Below are positions 7,333 to 13,582 of a stretch of 16,570 bases of DNA, one piece after another (position 1 is the first letter of the stretch; each line of letters opens with the position of its first letter). The notes beneath the pieces were generated by a model that saw only the letters and a list, made by a program, of their open reading frames with translations, made no database searches and was not told the DNA's origin. The stretch spans positions 1 through 16,570 of the forward strand of contig JAICTB010000014.1 of NCBI GenBank assembly GCA_025936595.1, written 5' to 3'. A program made the position numbers and the translations under genes. Origin of the DNA: Thermoleophilia bacterium (GTDB lineage Bacteria > Actinomycetota > Thermoleophilia > Gaiellales > Gaiellaceae).

Positions 7333-8994
7333 ATGATCGCCCGCGTCACCCAGCTCTTCCTCCCGACCCTGCGCGAGGCGCCGGCGGATGCCGAGGCGAC
7401 CAACCACAAGCTGCTCGTCCGCGGCGGCTTCGTGCGCCAGGTGACGGGCGGCGTGTGGAGCTTCCTGCCGCTCGGCTGGCGCGTCCACCGCAAGATCGAG
7501 CAGATCATCCGCGAGGAGATGGACGCGATCGGGACGCAGGAGATGCTGATGCCGGTCCTGACGCCGTTCGAGCTCTGGCAGCAGACCGGCCGCGACTTCA
7601 TCCCCGAGATCTTTCGACTCAAGGACCGCAAGGGAGCCGACTACGTGCTGCCGCTGACGCACGAGGAAACGGTCGCGTTCCACGCGCGCGAGCTGCAGAG
7701 CTACCGGCAGCTGCCGCAGATGCTCTACCACTTCTCGATCAAGGAACGCGACGAGCTGCGCCCGCGCGCCGGGCTGATCCGGCTGCGCGAGTTCATCATG
7801 AAGGACGCCTATTCGTTCGACCGCGACGATGAAGCCCTCGCAGCGAACTTCGAGCTTCAGCGCGGCGCCTATGTCCGCATCTTCGAGCGCTGCGGCCTCG
7901 AGACGCACTGCGTCGAGGCCGAGCCTGGGATGATGGGCGGGAGCGAGTCGTTCGACTTCCTCGCCCCGGCCGGGGCCGGCGAGAATACGCTCGTCACCTG
8001 CGAGAACGGCGATTTCGCCGCCGACGTCGAGATCGCGCGCGGCGTCGCACGCCCGCCGTCCTTCCCGGCGCCGCTCGACGCGCCCGACGAGGTGGAGACG
8101 CCCGGCGTGAAGACGTGCGAGGCGCTGGCCGAGTTCCTCGCGATCGACGTCGCCGCGACGTCGAAGGCGATGCCCGTGACGACCGACGACGGTGCGGTCG
8201 TGCTGGCGCTCGTGCGCGGCGACGACCGGATCGAGCCCGCGAAGCTCGACGCCGTGCTCGGAAAGCCGTCGCGGCCGGCGACGGACGACGAGATCAGGGC
8301 TGCCTTCGGCGCCTCGGGCGGCTCGCTCGGCCCGGTCGGGTTCGCCGGCGAGGTCGTCGCCGACGAGAGCCTCCGCGAGGGCCAGTTCGTCGCCGGCGCG
8401 AACCGCGACGACCGGCACCTCCGCGGCGTCGAGGCCGGTCGCGACTTTCAGCCCCGTTTCGCCGACCTGCGCCAGTCGCGGGAGGGCGACACCTGTCCGA
8501 ACTGCGGCGGGCGACTGGCCTTCGAGACGGCGATCGAGGTCGGCCACATCTTCAAGCTCGGCACGCGCTACTCGGCGCCCCTCGGTGCGAGATTCGTCGA
8601 CGAGGACGGGCAGGAGGGTGCGGTCGTGATGGGCAGCTACGGCATCGGGCTCGCCCGGGTGATGGCGGCGCTCGTCGAGCAGCGCCATGACGAGCAGGGG
8701 ATCATCTGGCCCGCGTCCGTCGCGCCGTACGACGTCCACGTGCTCGCGCTGCGCGGCGCGGAGGAGGTGGCCGAGCAGGCGGCCGAGGCGCTCTCGGCCG
8801 CGGGGAAGGACGTGCTGCTCGATGACCGCGACCAGCGGCCCGGCGAGAAGTTCGCAGACGCCGACCTGATCGGGATCCCGATCCGCGTCACGGCGGGGAA
8901 GAAGAGCCTGGAGGACGGAGCCGTCGACTTCCGCGACCGCGCGACCGGCGAGGAGCGACGTGTCAAGCTCACGGACATCGGCAAGGAGGGTTAG
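7333..8994 (+). CDS. proS: Prolyl-tRNA synthetase, bacterial type with editing insert
   Basis: A class II aminoacyl-tRNA synthetase charging tRNA-Pro. The N-terminal catalytic part shows ATNHKLLVRGGFVRQVTGGVWSFLPLGW, LPLTHEETVAFHARE and the motif 2 region near 134-162 (RPRAGLIRLREFIMKDAYSFD). Residues about 220-385 form the inserted YbaK-like domain that clears mischarged Ala-tRNA in the family. CPNCGGRLAFETAIEVGHIFKLGTRYS and motif 3, GSYGIGLARVMAALVEQ (near 434), complete the active site; the anticodon-binding domain fills about 460-553. Length (553) is close to the bacterial norm. A tRNA-Pro gene lies at the far end of this window. The stop TAG is followed at once by the GTG of a small regulator. 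Confidence 0.97.
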   Translation: MIARVTQLFLPTLREAPADAEATNHKLLVRGGFVRQVTGGVWSFLPLGWRVHRKIEQIIREEMDAIGTQEMLMPVLTPFELWQQTGRDFIPEIFRLKDRKGADYVLPLTHEETVAFHARELQSYRQLPQMLYHFSIKERDELRPRAGLIRLREFIMKDAYSFDRDDEALAANFELQRGAYVRIFERCGLETHCVEAEPGMMGGSESFDFLAPAGAGENTLVTCENGDFAADVEIARGVARPPSFPAPLDAPDEVETPGVKTCEALAEFLAIDVAATSKAMPVTTDDGAVVLALVRGDDRIEPAKLDAVLGKPSRPATDDEIRAAFGASGGSLGPVGFAGEVVADESLREGQFVAGANRDDRHLRGVEAGRDFQPRFADLRQSREGDTCPNCGGRLAFETAIEVGHIFKLGTRYSAPLGARFVDEDGQEGAVVMGSYGIGLARVMAALVEQRHDEQGIIWPASVAPYDVHVLALRGAEEVAEQAAEALSAAGKDVLLDDRDQRPGEKFADADLIGIPIRVTAGKKSLEDGAVDFRDRATGEERRVKLTDIGKEG

Positions 8995-9294
8995 GTGCCA
9001 AAGCGCAGGCGGTATGCCTCGGAGGCGTTCGGATCGGCCGTCGAGCGGCTGATGAACGAGACAGGCGTGACCTACAGGGCCCTGGCCGCGAAGACGGATC
9101 TCTCGGCGGGGTACCTGAACCACCTCGTGCACGGCAACCGCCCGGTGCCGTCGAACGACGTGGTGGAGACCCTCTCCAACGCGCTCGACGTCGACCCCGA
9201 GTACTTCCGGGAGTACCGGCTACGCGTGATCACGGAGAAGCTCGAGGCGATGCCGGAGCTCGTCGACCGGCTCTACAAGCGCCTGAGCGCCTAA
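8995..9294 (+). CDS. XRE-family helix-turn-helix protein, 99 aa
   Basis: A small DNA-binding protein. Residues about 10-72 fit a Cro/C1-type HTH domain: FGSAVERLMNETGVTYRALAAKTDLSAGYLNHLVHGNRPVPSNDVVETLSNALDVDPEYF, with the recognition helix around SAGYLNHLVHG. The N terminus is basic (MPKRRRY) and the C-terminal tail (EKLEAMPELVDRLYKRLSA) is probably helical and may dimerise. GTG at 8995 directly follows the proS stop (TAGGTG), so it is co-transcribed and likely translationally coupled with proS. No toxin or phage gene adjoins it, so a toxin-antitoxin or phage role is not supported; its operator is unknown. Confidence 0.88.
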   Translation: MPKRRRYASEAFGSAVERLMNETGVTYRALAAKTDLSAGYLNHLVHGNRPVPSNDVVETLSNALDVDPEYFREYRLRVITEKLEAMPELVDRLYKRLSA

Positions 9295-9329
9295 CCAGCG
9301 CGCCGCGCAGGCGTCCTACCTGCTAGGCC

Positions 9330-9374
9330 GGTGGGGTCCCGGCAAGCGACCACTGGGGGGTTAGGGGCCCCGCC
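9330..9374 (+). terminator. Strong hairpin after the proS-XRE unit (terminator or structured RNA)
   Basis: GGTGGGGTCCC (9330-9340) pairs over 11 positions, with two G-U pairs, with GGGGCCCCGCC (9364-9374) around a 23-nt loop. GGC (9326-9328) and GCC (9377-9379) extend it past a bulge. A smaller hairpin, GCAGG/CCTGC at 9307-9311 and 9319-9323, precedes it. There is no U-run, so Rho-independent termination is uncertain; the large G-rich loop may mean a structured RNA. The rest of the 131-nt gap contains only the promoter of the next gene. Confidence 0.5.
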
Positions 9375-9413
9375 GAGCCTTATCTCCCTGCGCTTCTCTC
9401 CCTGCGCCCGGCG

Positions 9414-9419
9414 TAGACT
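9414..9419 (+). promoter_or_regulatory. Putative -10 element, leaderless small gene
   Basis: TAGACT ends exactly 6 nt before the ATG at 9426. There is no Shine-Dalgarno sequence (ctcccg lies between), so the transcript is probably leaderless. This supports the small downstream frame being a real gene. Confidence 0.6.
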
Positions 9420-9425
9420 CTCCCG

Positions 9426-9632
9426 ATGGGACTCAAAGACATCCTCACGTGGTGGTCGAGACGCGCCGACCAGGAGACGCTCGAGCGGGAGCGCGAGGCC
9501 GAGCTTGCGCCGCAGAGCCGTTCGACGATCACGGAGGGATTCGGCGACCACAAGGTCGACACGGCGATCCACGAGACGCGCTCCGGCGCCGAGGCCGAGT
9601 CGGCGTCCGCCGGCGACCTCGAAGACGCCTGA
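9426..9632 (+). CDS. Small hypothetical protein, 68 aa
   Basis: I do not recognise this protein. It begins with a short amphipathic, aromatic stretch (MGLKDILTWWSRR), followed by a charged Glu/Arg-rich helix (DQETLEREREAELA) and an acidic Ala/Ser-rich tail likely to be disordered (GAEAESASAGDLEDA). No signal peptide or membrane helix is evident. Support for coding comes from a well-placed -10 box with 6-nt spacing to the ATG and from the end of the frame: its TGA at 9630-9632 is one base from the stop of the convergent cNMP-binding gene (9634). The WW-containing N terminus could bind a membrane or partner, but this is inference. Confidence 0.7.
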   Translation: MGLKDILTWWSRRADQETLEREREAELAPQSRSTITEGFGDHKVDTAIHETRSGAEAESASAGDLEDA

Positions 9633-9633
9633 G

Positions 9634-10044
9634 CTACTGCCTCTGCTCGAGCTCGCGCACGCGCGCGGCCATCGCCTCGAGGAGCGGCCACGCGATCGCC
9701 GCGTTCGCCTCCAGGAGGGGGCGGAAGAGCCACGGCGTGAGCCCGTGGGCCCTGCCGTCGCTGACGGCCGTGATCGTCGCGGTCCGGAGGCCGCCGTCGA
9801 TCAGCGCGATCTCGCCGAAGTAGTCGCCGGGGCCGAGCGTGCGCCGGTCCTCGCCGTCGACCGTGACCTTCGCCTCGCCGGACTCGATCACGAAGAACCC
9901 GGCGGCGCCCTGACCCTCCGCGGTCAGTTCCTGCCCGGCCTCGAACGAGCGGTCGGAGAACTCGGTCGCGAGCGTCTTCAGCTGCTTGTCGTTCAGCCGC
10001 TCGAAGAGCGGCACCTGCTTGAGGAGTTCGATGGGAGCGGCCAT
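9634..10044 (-). CDS. Stand-alone cyclic-nucleotide-binding domain protein, 136 aa
   Basis: A single Crp-type cNMP-binding fold without any DNA-binding domain, so a sensor or adaptor rather than a transcription factor. It opens with the helix LLKQVPLFERLNDKQLKTLATEF, then the beta-roll SFEAGQELTAEGQGAAGFFVIESGEAKV, and the phosphate-binding cassette PGDYFGEIALIDGGLRTAT, where E78 and R87 occupy the positions that bind ribose and phosphate in cAMP receptors. Binding of a cyclic nucleotide is therefore plausible. ATG at 10044 is preceded by TAGGAT with a 6-nt gap. It lies 41 nt beyond an MBL-fold hydrolase and two genes from a transporter carrying the same domain. Confidence 0.92.
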   Translation of the reverse strand: MAAPIELLKQVPLFERLNDKQLKTLATEFSDRSFEAGQELTAEGQGAAGFFVIESGEAKVTVDGEDRRTLGPGDYFGEIALIDGGLRTATITAVSDGRAHGLTPWLFRPLLEANAAIAWPLLEAMAARVRELEQRQ

Positions 10045-10050
10045 GCGCTG

Positions 10051-10056
10051 ATCCTA
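10051..10056 (-). promoter_or_regulatory. Putative -10 element, leaderless cNMP-binding gene
   Basis: On the minus strand TAGGAT is followed by 6 nt and the ATG at 10044. No Shine-Dalgarno sequence is present between them. It gives the small sensor gene its own transcript besides any read-through from the hydrolase gene. Confidence 0.6.
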
Positions 10057-10085
10057 AACAGACTTCCGCGAAAATGGGAGCCGCG

Positions 10086-10898
10086 TCACTCGATCGCGAT
10101 CTCGACGCCCTCACGGGCGAGGTCGACGGTCTCCAGGCCGACGAGCTCGCGCGCCGCCTGCTCCATCGTCTCGAGCTCCTCGTCTGTGTGCGACGGGTCG
10201 TGGTGGAACATCACGGTGCGCGACGGCGCGGCCTCGCGCACGTAGGACGCGAAGTCGGGGATCGCCGTGTGGCCCCACCCGGCCCGGGTGGCGTATTCCT
10301 CCGCCGTGTACTGCGCGTCGTGCACGAGGAGGTCGACACCGGCTGCGAGCGCGAGCCCGGAATCGGCTTCCAGCGCCGGCTCGTTGTCGGGGATGAACGC
10401 GAGCGAGTTCCCGTTCTCCTCGATCCGGTAGCCGACCGTCGGCCCGGGGTGCCGGACCGGGGCGGACCTGATGCGGACGCCGTCCATCTCCCACGCATCC
10501 TCGCGAACCTCCACGAACTCGATCGTCGACGGAAAGCGCTCGAACGGCACGGGGAAGAGCGGCGGCGAGAGGTAAGCGGCAAGGTGGTCGCGGAGCGGGA
10601 GGTCGTCCGGTCGCGGCCCCCAGATCGTGATCGTGCACGCGGGGTCGAAGAGGGGCGCGAAGAACCCGAGGCCCTCGACATGGTCGAGGTGCATGTGCGT
10701 GAGCAGCAGGTGGATCTGGGGCGGATGCTCGCGCGCGAGTGACAGCCCGAGTGAGCGGATACCGGTGCCGGCGTCGAGCACGATCAGGCCACCGGTCGAC
10801 GTTCGCAGCTCGACGGAGGTCGTGTTGCCGCCGTAGCGGACCGTCGATGCGCCCGGCGTGGCCAGCGAGCCTCGGCAGCCCCAGATCGTAGCCCGCAT
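10086..10898 (-). CDS. MBL-fold metal-dependent hydrolase, 270 aa
   Basis: A metallo-beta-lactamase-fold hydrolase resembling the PhnP/RNase Z-like phosphodiesterase branch. The beginning, MRATIWGCRGSLATPG...YGGNTTSVE, is typical of this branch. Metal ligands are seen as LDAGTG (D42), THMHLDH (H68, H70, D72, H73), H150, IPDNE (D171), VHDAQYT (H193, D194) and WGHT (H210). A phosphodiester substrate is likely, but the specific one cannot be read from the sequence. The ATG at 10898 is preferred over the TTG at 10907 because TAGGGT (10907-10912) is then 8 nt upstream, whereas it would overlap the TTG. It lies between two genes with cNMP-binding domains, which makes a cyclic nucleotide substrate an attractive but untested idea. 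Confidence 0.9.
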   Translation of the reverse strand: MRATIWGCRGSLATPGASTVRYGGNTTSVELRTSTGGLIVLDAGTGIRSLGLSLAREHPPQIHLLLTHMHLDHVEGLGFFAPLFDPACTITIWGPRPDDLPLRDHLAAYLSPPLFPVPFERFPSTIEFVEVREDAWEMDGVRIRSAPVRHPGPTVGYRIEENGNSLAFIPDNEPALEADSGLALAAGVDLLVHDAQYTAEEYATRAGWGHTAIPDFASYVREAAPSRTVMFHHDPSHTDEELETMEQAARELVGLETVDLAREGVEIAIE

Positions 10899-10906
10899 CG
10901 CCGACA

Positions 10907-10912
10907 ACCCTA
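10907..10912 (-). promoter_or_regulatory. Putative -10 element for the MBL hydrolase gene
   Basis: TAGGGT on the minus strand ends 8 nt before the ATG at 10898. It sits in the 23-nt gap after the MFS-cNMP gene and argues against the upstream TTG start. Confidence 0.45.
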
Positions 10913-10921
10913 CTCAGAAGG

Positions 10922-12586
10922 TCAGATGCTGGAGGCGACACCTACGCGCGCGACGACGACTGCGTCCGCAGAAGCGTTGCTGCGTGCGTGGCCGGTGACG
11001 GCCTCCAGGAAGGCGCTGCGCTCGAGCGCCCAGAGCCGTGCCGGCCCGCGTGCGCGCACGGTCGCAGTCCGCGGCACGTCGCGCAGCAGGGCGATCTCGC
11101 CGACGTACGCGGGCGCACTTTCCTCCTTCACGCCCTCGGGCAGCGCGATCTCCAACACTCCCTCGTCGAGGACGTAGAAGCGGTCGCCGGGGTCGCCGCG
11201 CTCGAAGAGCGTCGCGCCCGCCTCGAGCTCCACCCGCACCGCGCCCCCCGCGAGCGCCTCGAGGCGCTGCAGCGGCAGGACGGCCAGGAACGGGACGCGG
11301 CGCAACGCAGCGAGCTGCTCCTCCGGGATGCGCGCACCGTCGTCGATCGCCACGAGCCGGCCGCGGCGGAGCAGGGCGAGCACCGGCAGCAAGGCGCCGG
11401 TCGCCATCAACGCGCCGCGGGCGCCGAGCGTGTGGACGAGGAGCGGCGCCGCGAGCGACCCGATCGCGAGCGAGCCGACGATCACGCTCTCGAGCACGCC
11501 GAAGACGCGCCCGGACGCCTCCGCGGGCGCTGTGCGCTGCAGGAGCGTCATCGCCGAGATGTCCACCAGGGTGTTGCCGAGGCCGACGAGCCCGAGCGCG
11601 AGCAGCGCGAGCCACATGTGCGGCAGGAGGCCGAGCAGGACGAGCGGTGCGCCCCAGAGCACGATCCCGACCCCGAAGTCACCGGCGAGGCGCTTGCGCC
11701 CGACGAGCGCCAGGGCAACCCCGGCGCCCACGATCGACCCGATGCCGCTTGCGGCCTCGAGCAGGCCGACTCCTGCATTGCCGAGCCCGAGCACGTCGAT
11801 TGCGGTCACGACCACGAGGACGCCGAGCGCGCCGGCGACGAGGCACTGGGCACCGTAGAGGCCGATGAGCAGACGAAGGCGCGGCTCGGCGCGGATCGCG
11901 CGCAGGCCGCCAGCGAGCCCGGCGAACTCCTCCGCGACGGCTTCGTCCGCTTCATGCGGTGTTGCAGCCGAGACCCGCCCCGGACGGACGCGCGCGACGA
12001 AGCTCGCGCTCCACGCGAACGTGATCGCGACTGCGGCAAAGACGACGGCCGGCCCGCTGAGCGCGAGCAGCAGGGCGCCCGCGGCTGGGCCGGCGAACGA
12101 CCCGACGCTGTCGATCGTGCTCGACGAGACGTTCGCCGCCGTCAACTCCTCCGGCGAGCGGGCGAGCGTGGGGAGGAGCGACGCCTCGGCGGGGCGGAAC
12201 GCCGCGCCGAAGATCGAGGTCAAGGTCGCGAGGACGTAGAGGGCGAGCGCGGGTGCGTGCGTGACGACGACGGCGCAGGAAGCGGCGAGGGTCGCCACAC
12301 GCAGCAGATCGGAGCCGAGCATCACGCGCTCCTGCCGGTAGCGGTCTGCGAGCGAGGCCGCGAACGGCGCTGTCGTTGCCGCGATCGCGAGCCGGACGAA
12401 CATGAAGACGCCGACCGCCGTCGCACCGCCGTGGCGGAAGGCGTAGACGGCGACCGCGATCGAGTTCGCGTAGATGCCCACGGACGAGCCCATGTACGCG
12501 AGCTGTACCCGCCGGAGGTCAGGGTTCGAAAAGGCGCCCCTCAGGGCGCCGAGCGACTCCGCGATGCGGCCTCGAAGCGTTGCCAT
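10922..12586 (-). CDS. MFS transporter fused to C-terminal cyclic-nucleotide-binding domain, 554 aa
   Basis: Residues about 1-415 form a major facilitator permease of the EntS/MFS_3-like type with about twelve membrane segments; ADRYRQERVMLGSDLLR matches the loop 2-3 signature (G/A-x-x-x-D-R), and the second half begins near LRLLIGLYGAQ. A linker leads to a Crp-type domain (about 425-540) with VELEAGATLFERGDPGDRFYVLDEG and the cassette YVGEIALLRDVPRTATV, in which E497 and R506 are kept. A cyclic nucleotide probably gates or modulates export, but the substrate is unknown. The start at 12586 (MATLRGRIAESL) was chosen because the permease fold begins there; the open frame upstream is antisense to the small gene at 12711. 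A promoter lies just before it. Confidence 0.9.
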   Translation of the reverse strand: MATLRGRIAESLGALRGAFSNPDLRRVQLAYMGSSVGIYANSIAVAVYAFRHGGATAVGVFMFVRLAIAATTAPFAASLADRYRQERVMLGSDLLRVATLAASCAVVVTHAPALALYVLATLTSIFGAAFRPAEASLLPTLARSPEELTAANVSSSTIDSVGSFAGPAAGALLLALSGPAVVFAAVAITFAWSASFVARVRPGRVSAATPHEADEAVAEEFAGLAGGLRAIRAEPRLRLLIGLYGAQCLVAGALGVLVVVTAIDVLGLGNAGVGLLEAASGIGSIVGAGVALALVGRKRLAGDFGVGIVLWGAPLVLLGLLPHMWLALLALGLVGLGNTLVDISAMTLLQRTAPAEASGRVFGVLESVIVGSLAIGSLAAPLLVHTLGARGALMATGALLPVLALLRRGRLVAIDDGARIPEEQLAALRRVPFLAVLPLQRLEALAGGAVRVELEAGATLFERGDPGDRFYVLDEGVLEIALPEGVKEESAPAYVGEIALLRDVPRTATVRARGPARLWALERSAFLEAVTGHARSNASADAVVVARVGVASSI

Positions 12587-12594
12587 AGCTGCCG

Positions 12595-12622
12595 AGGATG
12601 GCAGCCATTGACGAAAGTGCAA
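12595..12622 (-). promoter_or_regulatory. Promoter of the MFS-cNMP gene
   Basis: On the minus strand TTGCAC (12622-12617), a 16-nt spacer and CATCCT (12600-12595) resemble -35 and -10 boxes, ending 8 nt before the ATG at 12586. It overlaps a promoter-like sequence facing the opposite way. Confidence 0.45.
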
Positions 12623-12636
12623 GGGGTAGGGAAGAT
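12608..12636 (+). promoter_or_regulatory. Promoter of the DVxxHVKxGGT-repeat gene
   Basis: TTGACG (12608-12613), a 17-nt spacer and GAAGAT (12631-12636) give a sigma-70-like promoter about 75 nt before the ATG at 12711. The predicted transcript has a leader with a consensus ribosome binding site, unlike the leaderless genes around it. The -35 region overlaps the divergent promoter of the transporter gene. Confidence 0.45.
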
Positions 12637-12710
12637 TCCGGTCACGAGCTCCGTCTAGTGGGGTGTCAGCCGCGAGAGCGGTAAACCAGATTTCCAAGGA
12701 GGGCTTCACA

Positions 12711-12884
12711 ATGTCGGACGAGCGTGAGAAGAAACTGGCCAACAGCGCAGACCAGACCGGCGCCGAGGAAGACGTCAAGCTGCACGTCAAGGGCGGCGGG
12801 ACCAACATGGACGCCGCCCCCGGCGCCAGCGACGACGACGACAACGACGTCGAGGCGCACGTCAAGAGCGGCGGGACCAGCTAA
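12711..12884 (+). CDS. Small acidic protein with duplicated DVxxHVKxGGT motif, 57 aa
   Basis: I do not know the function. The ATG at 12711 is set by a consensus ribosome binding site (aaggagg, 12696-12702 region) 8-9 nt upstream, stronger than any other in the window, suggesting high expression. The protein starts with a charged MSDEREKKLANSADQ and then has two copies of a 12-residue motif, EDVKLHVKGGGT (20-31) and NDVEAHVKSGGT (45-56), separated by a Pro/Gly/Ala segment and a run of four Asp. The copies match at 31 of 36 bases (12771-12806 and 12846-12881), a recent duplication. No Cys, signal peptide or membrane helix is seen. It could be a structural or metal-binding peptide or a precursor peptide; nothing nearby proves either. 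Confidence 0.8.
   Translation: MSDEREKKLANSADQTGAEEDVKLHVKGGGTNMDAAPGASDDDDNDVEAHVKSGGTS
12771..12881 (+). repeat. Intragenic 36-bp tandem-type duplication (two units)
   Basis: Units at 12771-12806 and 12846-12881 lie 75 bp apart in phase, with 31 of 36 bases identical. They encode DVKLHVKGGGTN and DVEAHVKSGGTS. The in-phase spacing and mostly conservative differences suggest the motif itself is under selection. Confidence 0.75.
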
Positions 12885-12910
12885 CCGCTCGCACGTAGCT
12901 TCAGCGCTAT

Positions 12911-12940
12911 CGCCGAGGGCCCCAGACGGGGCCCTCGGCG
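12911..12940. terminator. Bidirectional hairpin terminator
   Basis: CGCCGAGGGCCCC (12911-12923) pairs perfectly with GGGGCCCTCGGCG (12928-12940) around the loop AGAC. It lies in the 59-bp gap between the plus-strand small gene (stop 12884) and the minus-strand GAF gene (stop 12944), so it can end both converging transcripts. No U-run follows on either side, which is common in GC-rich genomes. Confidence 0.8.
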
Positions 12941-12943
12941 CGT

Positions 12944-13582
12944 TCAGGCGAGGATCCGGGCGAGTGCGTCGACGAGCGCAATCCCGGCGGCACGGCGCTC
13001 GCCCTCGAGCGCCTCGACCGCGGCGGCAAGGGCTGCGACGGCCGCCGCGTCTCCGTGACCGGCGAGGGCGGCGCGTGCACGGCGTGCGGCGACGAGGAGC
13101 GCGACGGCGATCGACGCCTGGTTCGCGAAGAGCCCGAGAAGCTCCATCTCCCTGAGCGAGAAGGCGGCGCGCTCCGGCCGGTCGAGCACCTGCAGGACGC
13201 CGAGCACCGTCTCGTCGTGGAGGAGCGGCACCGCCATCAGCCCCTTCGGGACGTAGCCGGTGCCCTCGGCGACGTCCCGCGCGAAGCGCGGGTCCTGCTG
13301 GACGTCCTCGAGGACGAGCGGGGTCCGCGAGGAGAGCACCCAGCCCGCGATGCCCCTCGACGACGGCATGCGCTTCCCGACGAGTCCCTGCTCGTCGTCG
13401 CCGGCGACGGCGGCGAAGACCAGCTCGTCCGTCTCCGGCTCGTAGAGGAAGATCGAGGATCCGCGTGCGCCGAAGATGGCGCGTGCAACGACTACGATCG
13501 AGCGCAGGAGCAGCGCGAACTCGTCCTCCGCCGGCAGCACCCCGGCGGCGACTGCGGCATGTAGTCCCTCGTTCTCAGGCAC
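12944..13582 (-). CDS. GAF-domain protein, 212 aa
   Basis: A cytoplasmic sensor-like protein with one GAF domain at about 22-165: LLLRSIVVVARAIFGARGSSIFLYEPETDELVFAAVAG, GKRMPSSRGIAGWVLSSRTPLVLEDVQQDPRF, GLMAVPLLHDETVLGVLQVLDRP and MELLGLFANQASIAVALL. The C-terminal 45 residues are Ala/Arg-rich and helical, with no kinase, cyclase or DNA-binding output domain, so it must signal through a partner. The GTG at 13582 overlaps the end of the S8 protease gene by 8 nt, so it is translated from the same message. GAF domains bind small ligands or mediate dimerisation; the ligand cannot be told. Two alternative starts within the overlap are not obvious. Confidence 0.9.
   Translation of the reverse strand: MPENEGLHAAVAAGVLPAEDEFALLLRSIVVVARAIFGARGSSIFLYEPETDELVFAAVAGDDEQGLVGKRMPSSRGIAGWVLSSRTPLVLEDVQQDPRFARDVAEGTGYVPKGLMAVPLLHDETVLGVLQVLDRPERAAFSLREMELLGLFANQASIAVALLVAARRARAALAGHGDAAAVAALAAAVEALEGERRAAGIALVDALARILA

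Noticed and set aside
7183..9132. 649-residue minus-strand open frame
   Set aside because: Antisense of proS, which has all class II synthetase motifs; no family features in the shadow.
9307..9379. 4.5S or 6S RNA gene
   Set aside because: The conserved GGAAGGAAGC tetraloop region of SRP RNA and the open-complex mimic of 6S RNA are not present.
10988..12658. 556-residue plus-strand open frame
   Set aside because: Antisense of the MFS-cNMP gene; rich in Arg, Glu and Asp without recognisable domains.
12587..12865. N-terminal extension of the MFS-cNMP protein
   Set aside because: Adds 93 low-complexity residues antisense to a gene with a strong ribosome binding site; the permease begins at 12586.
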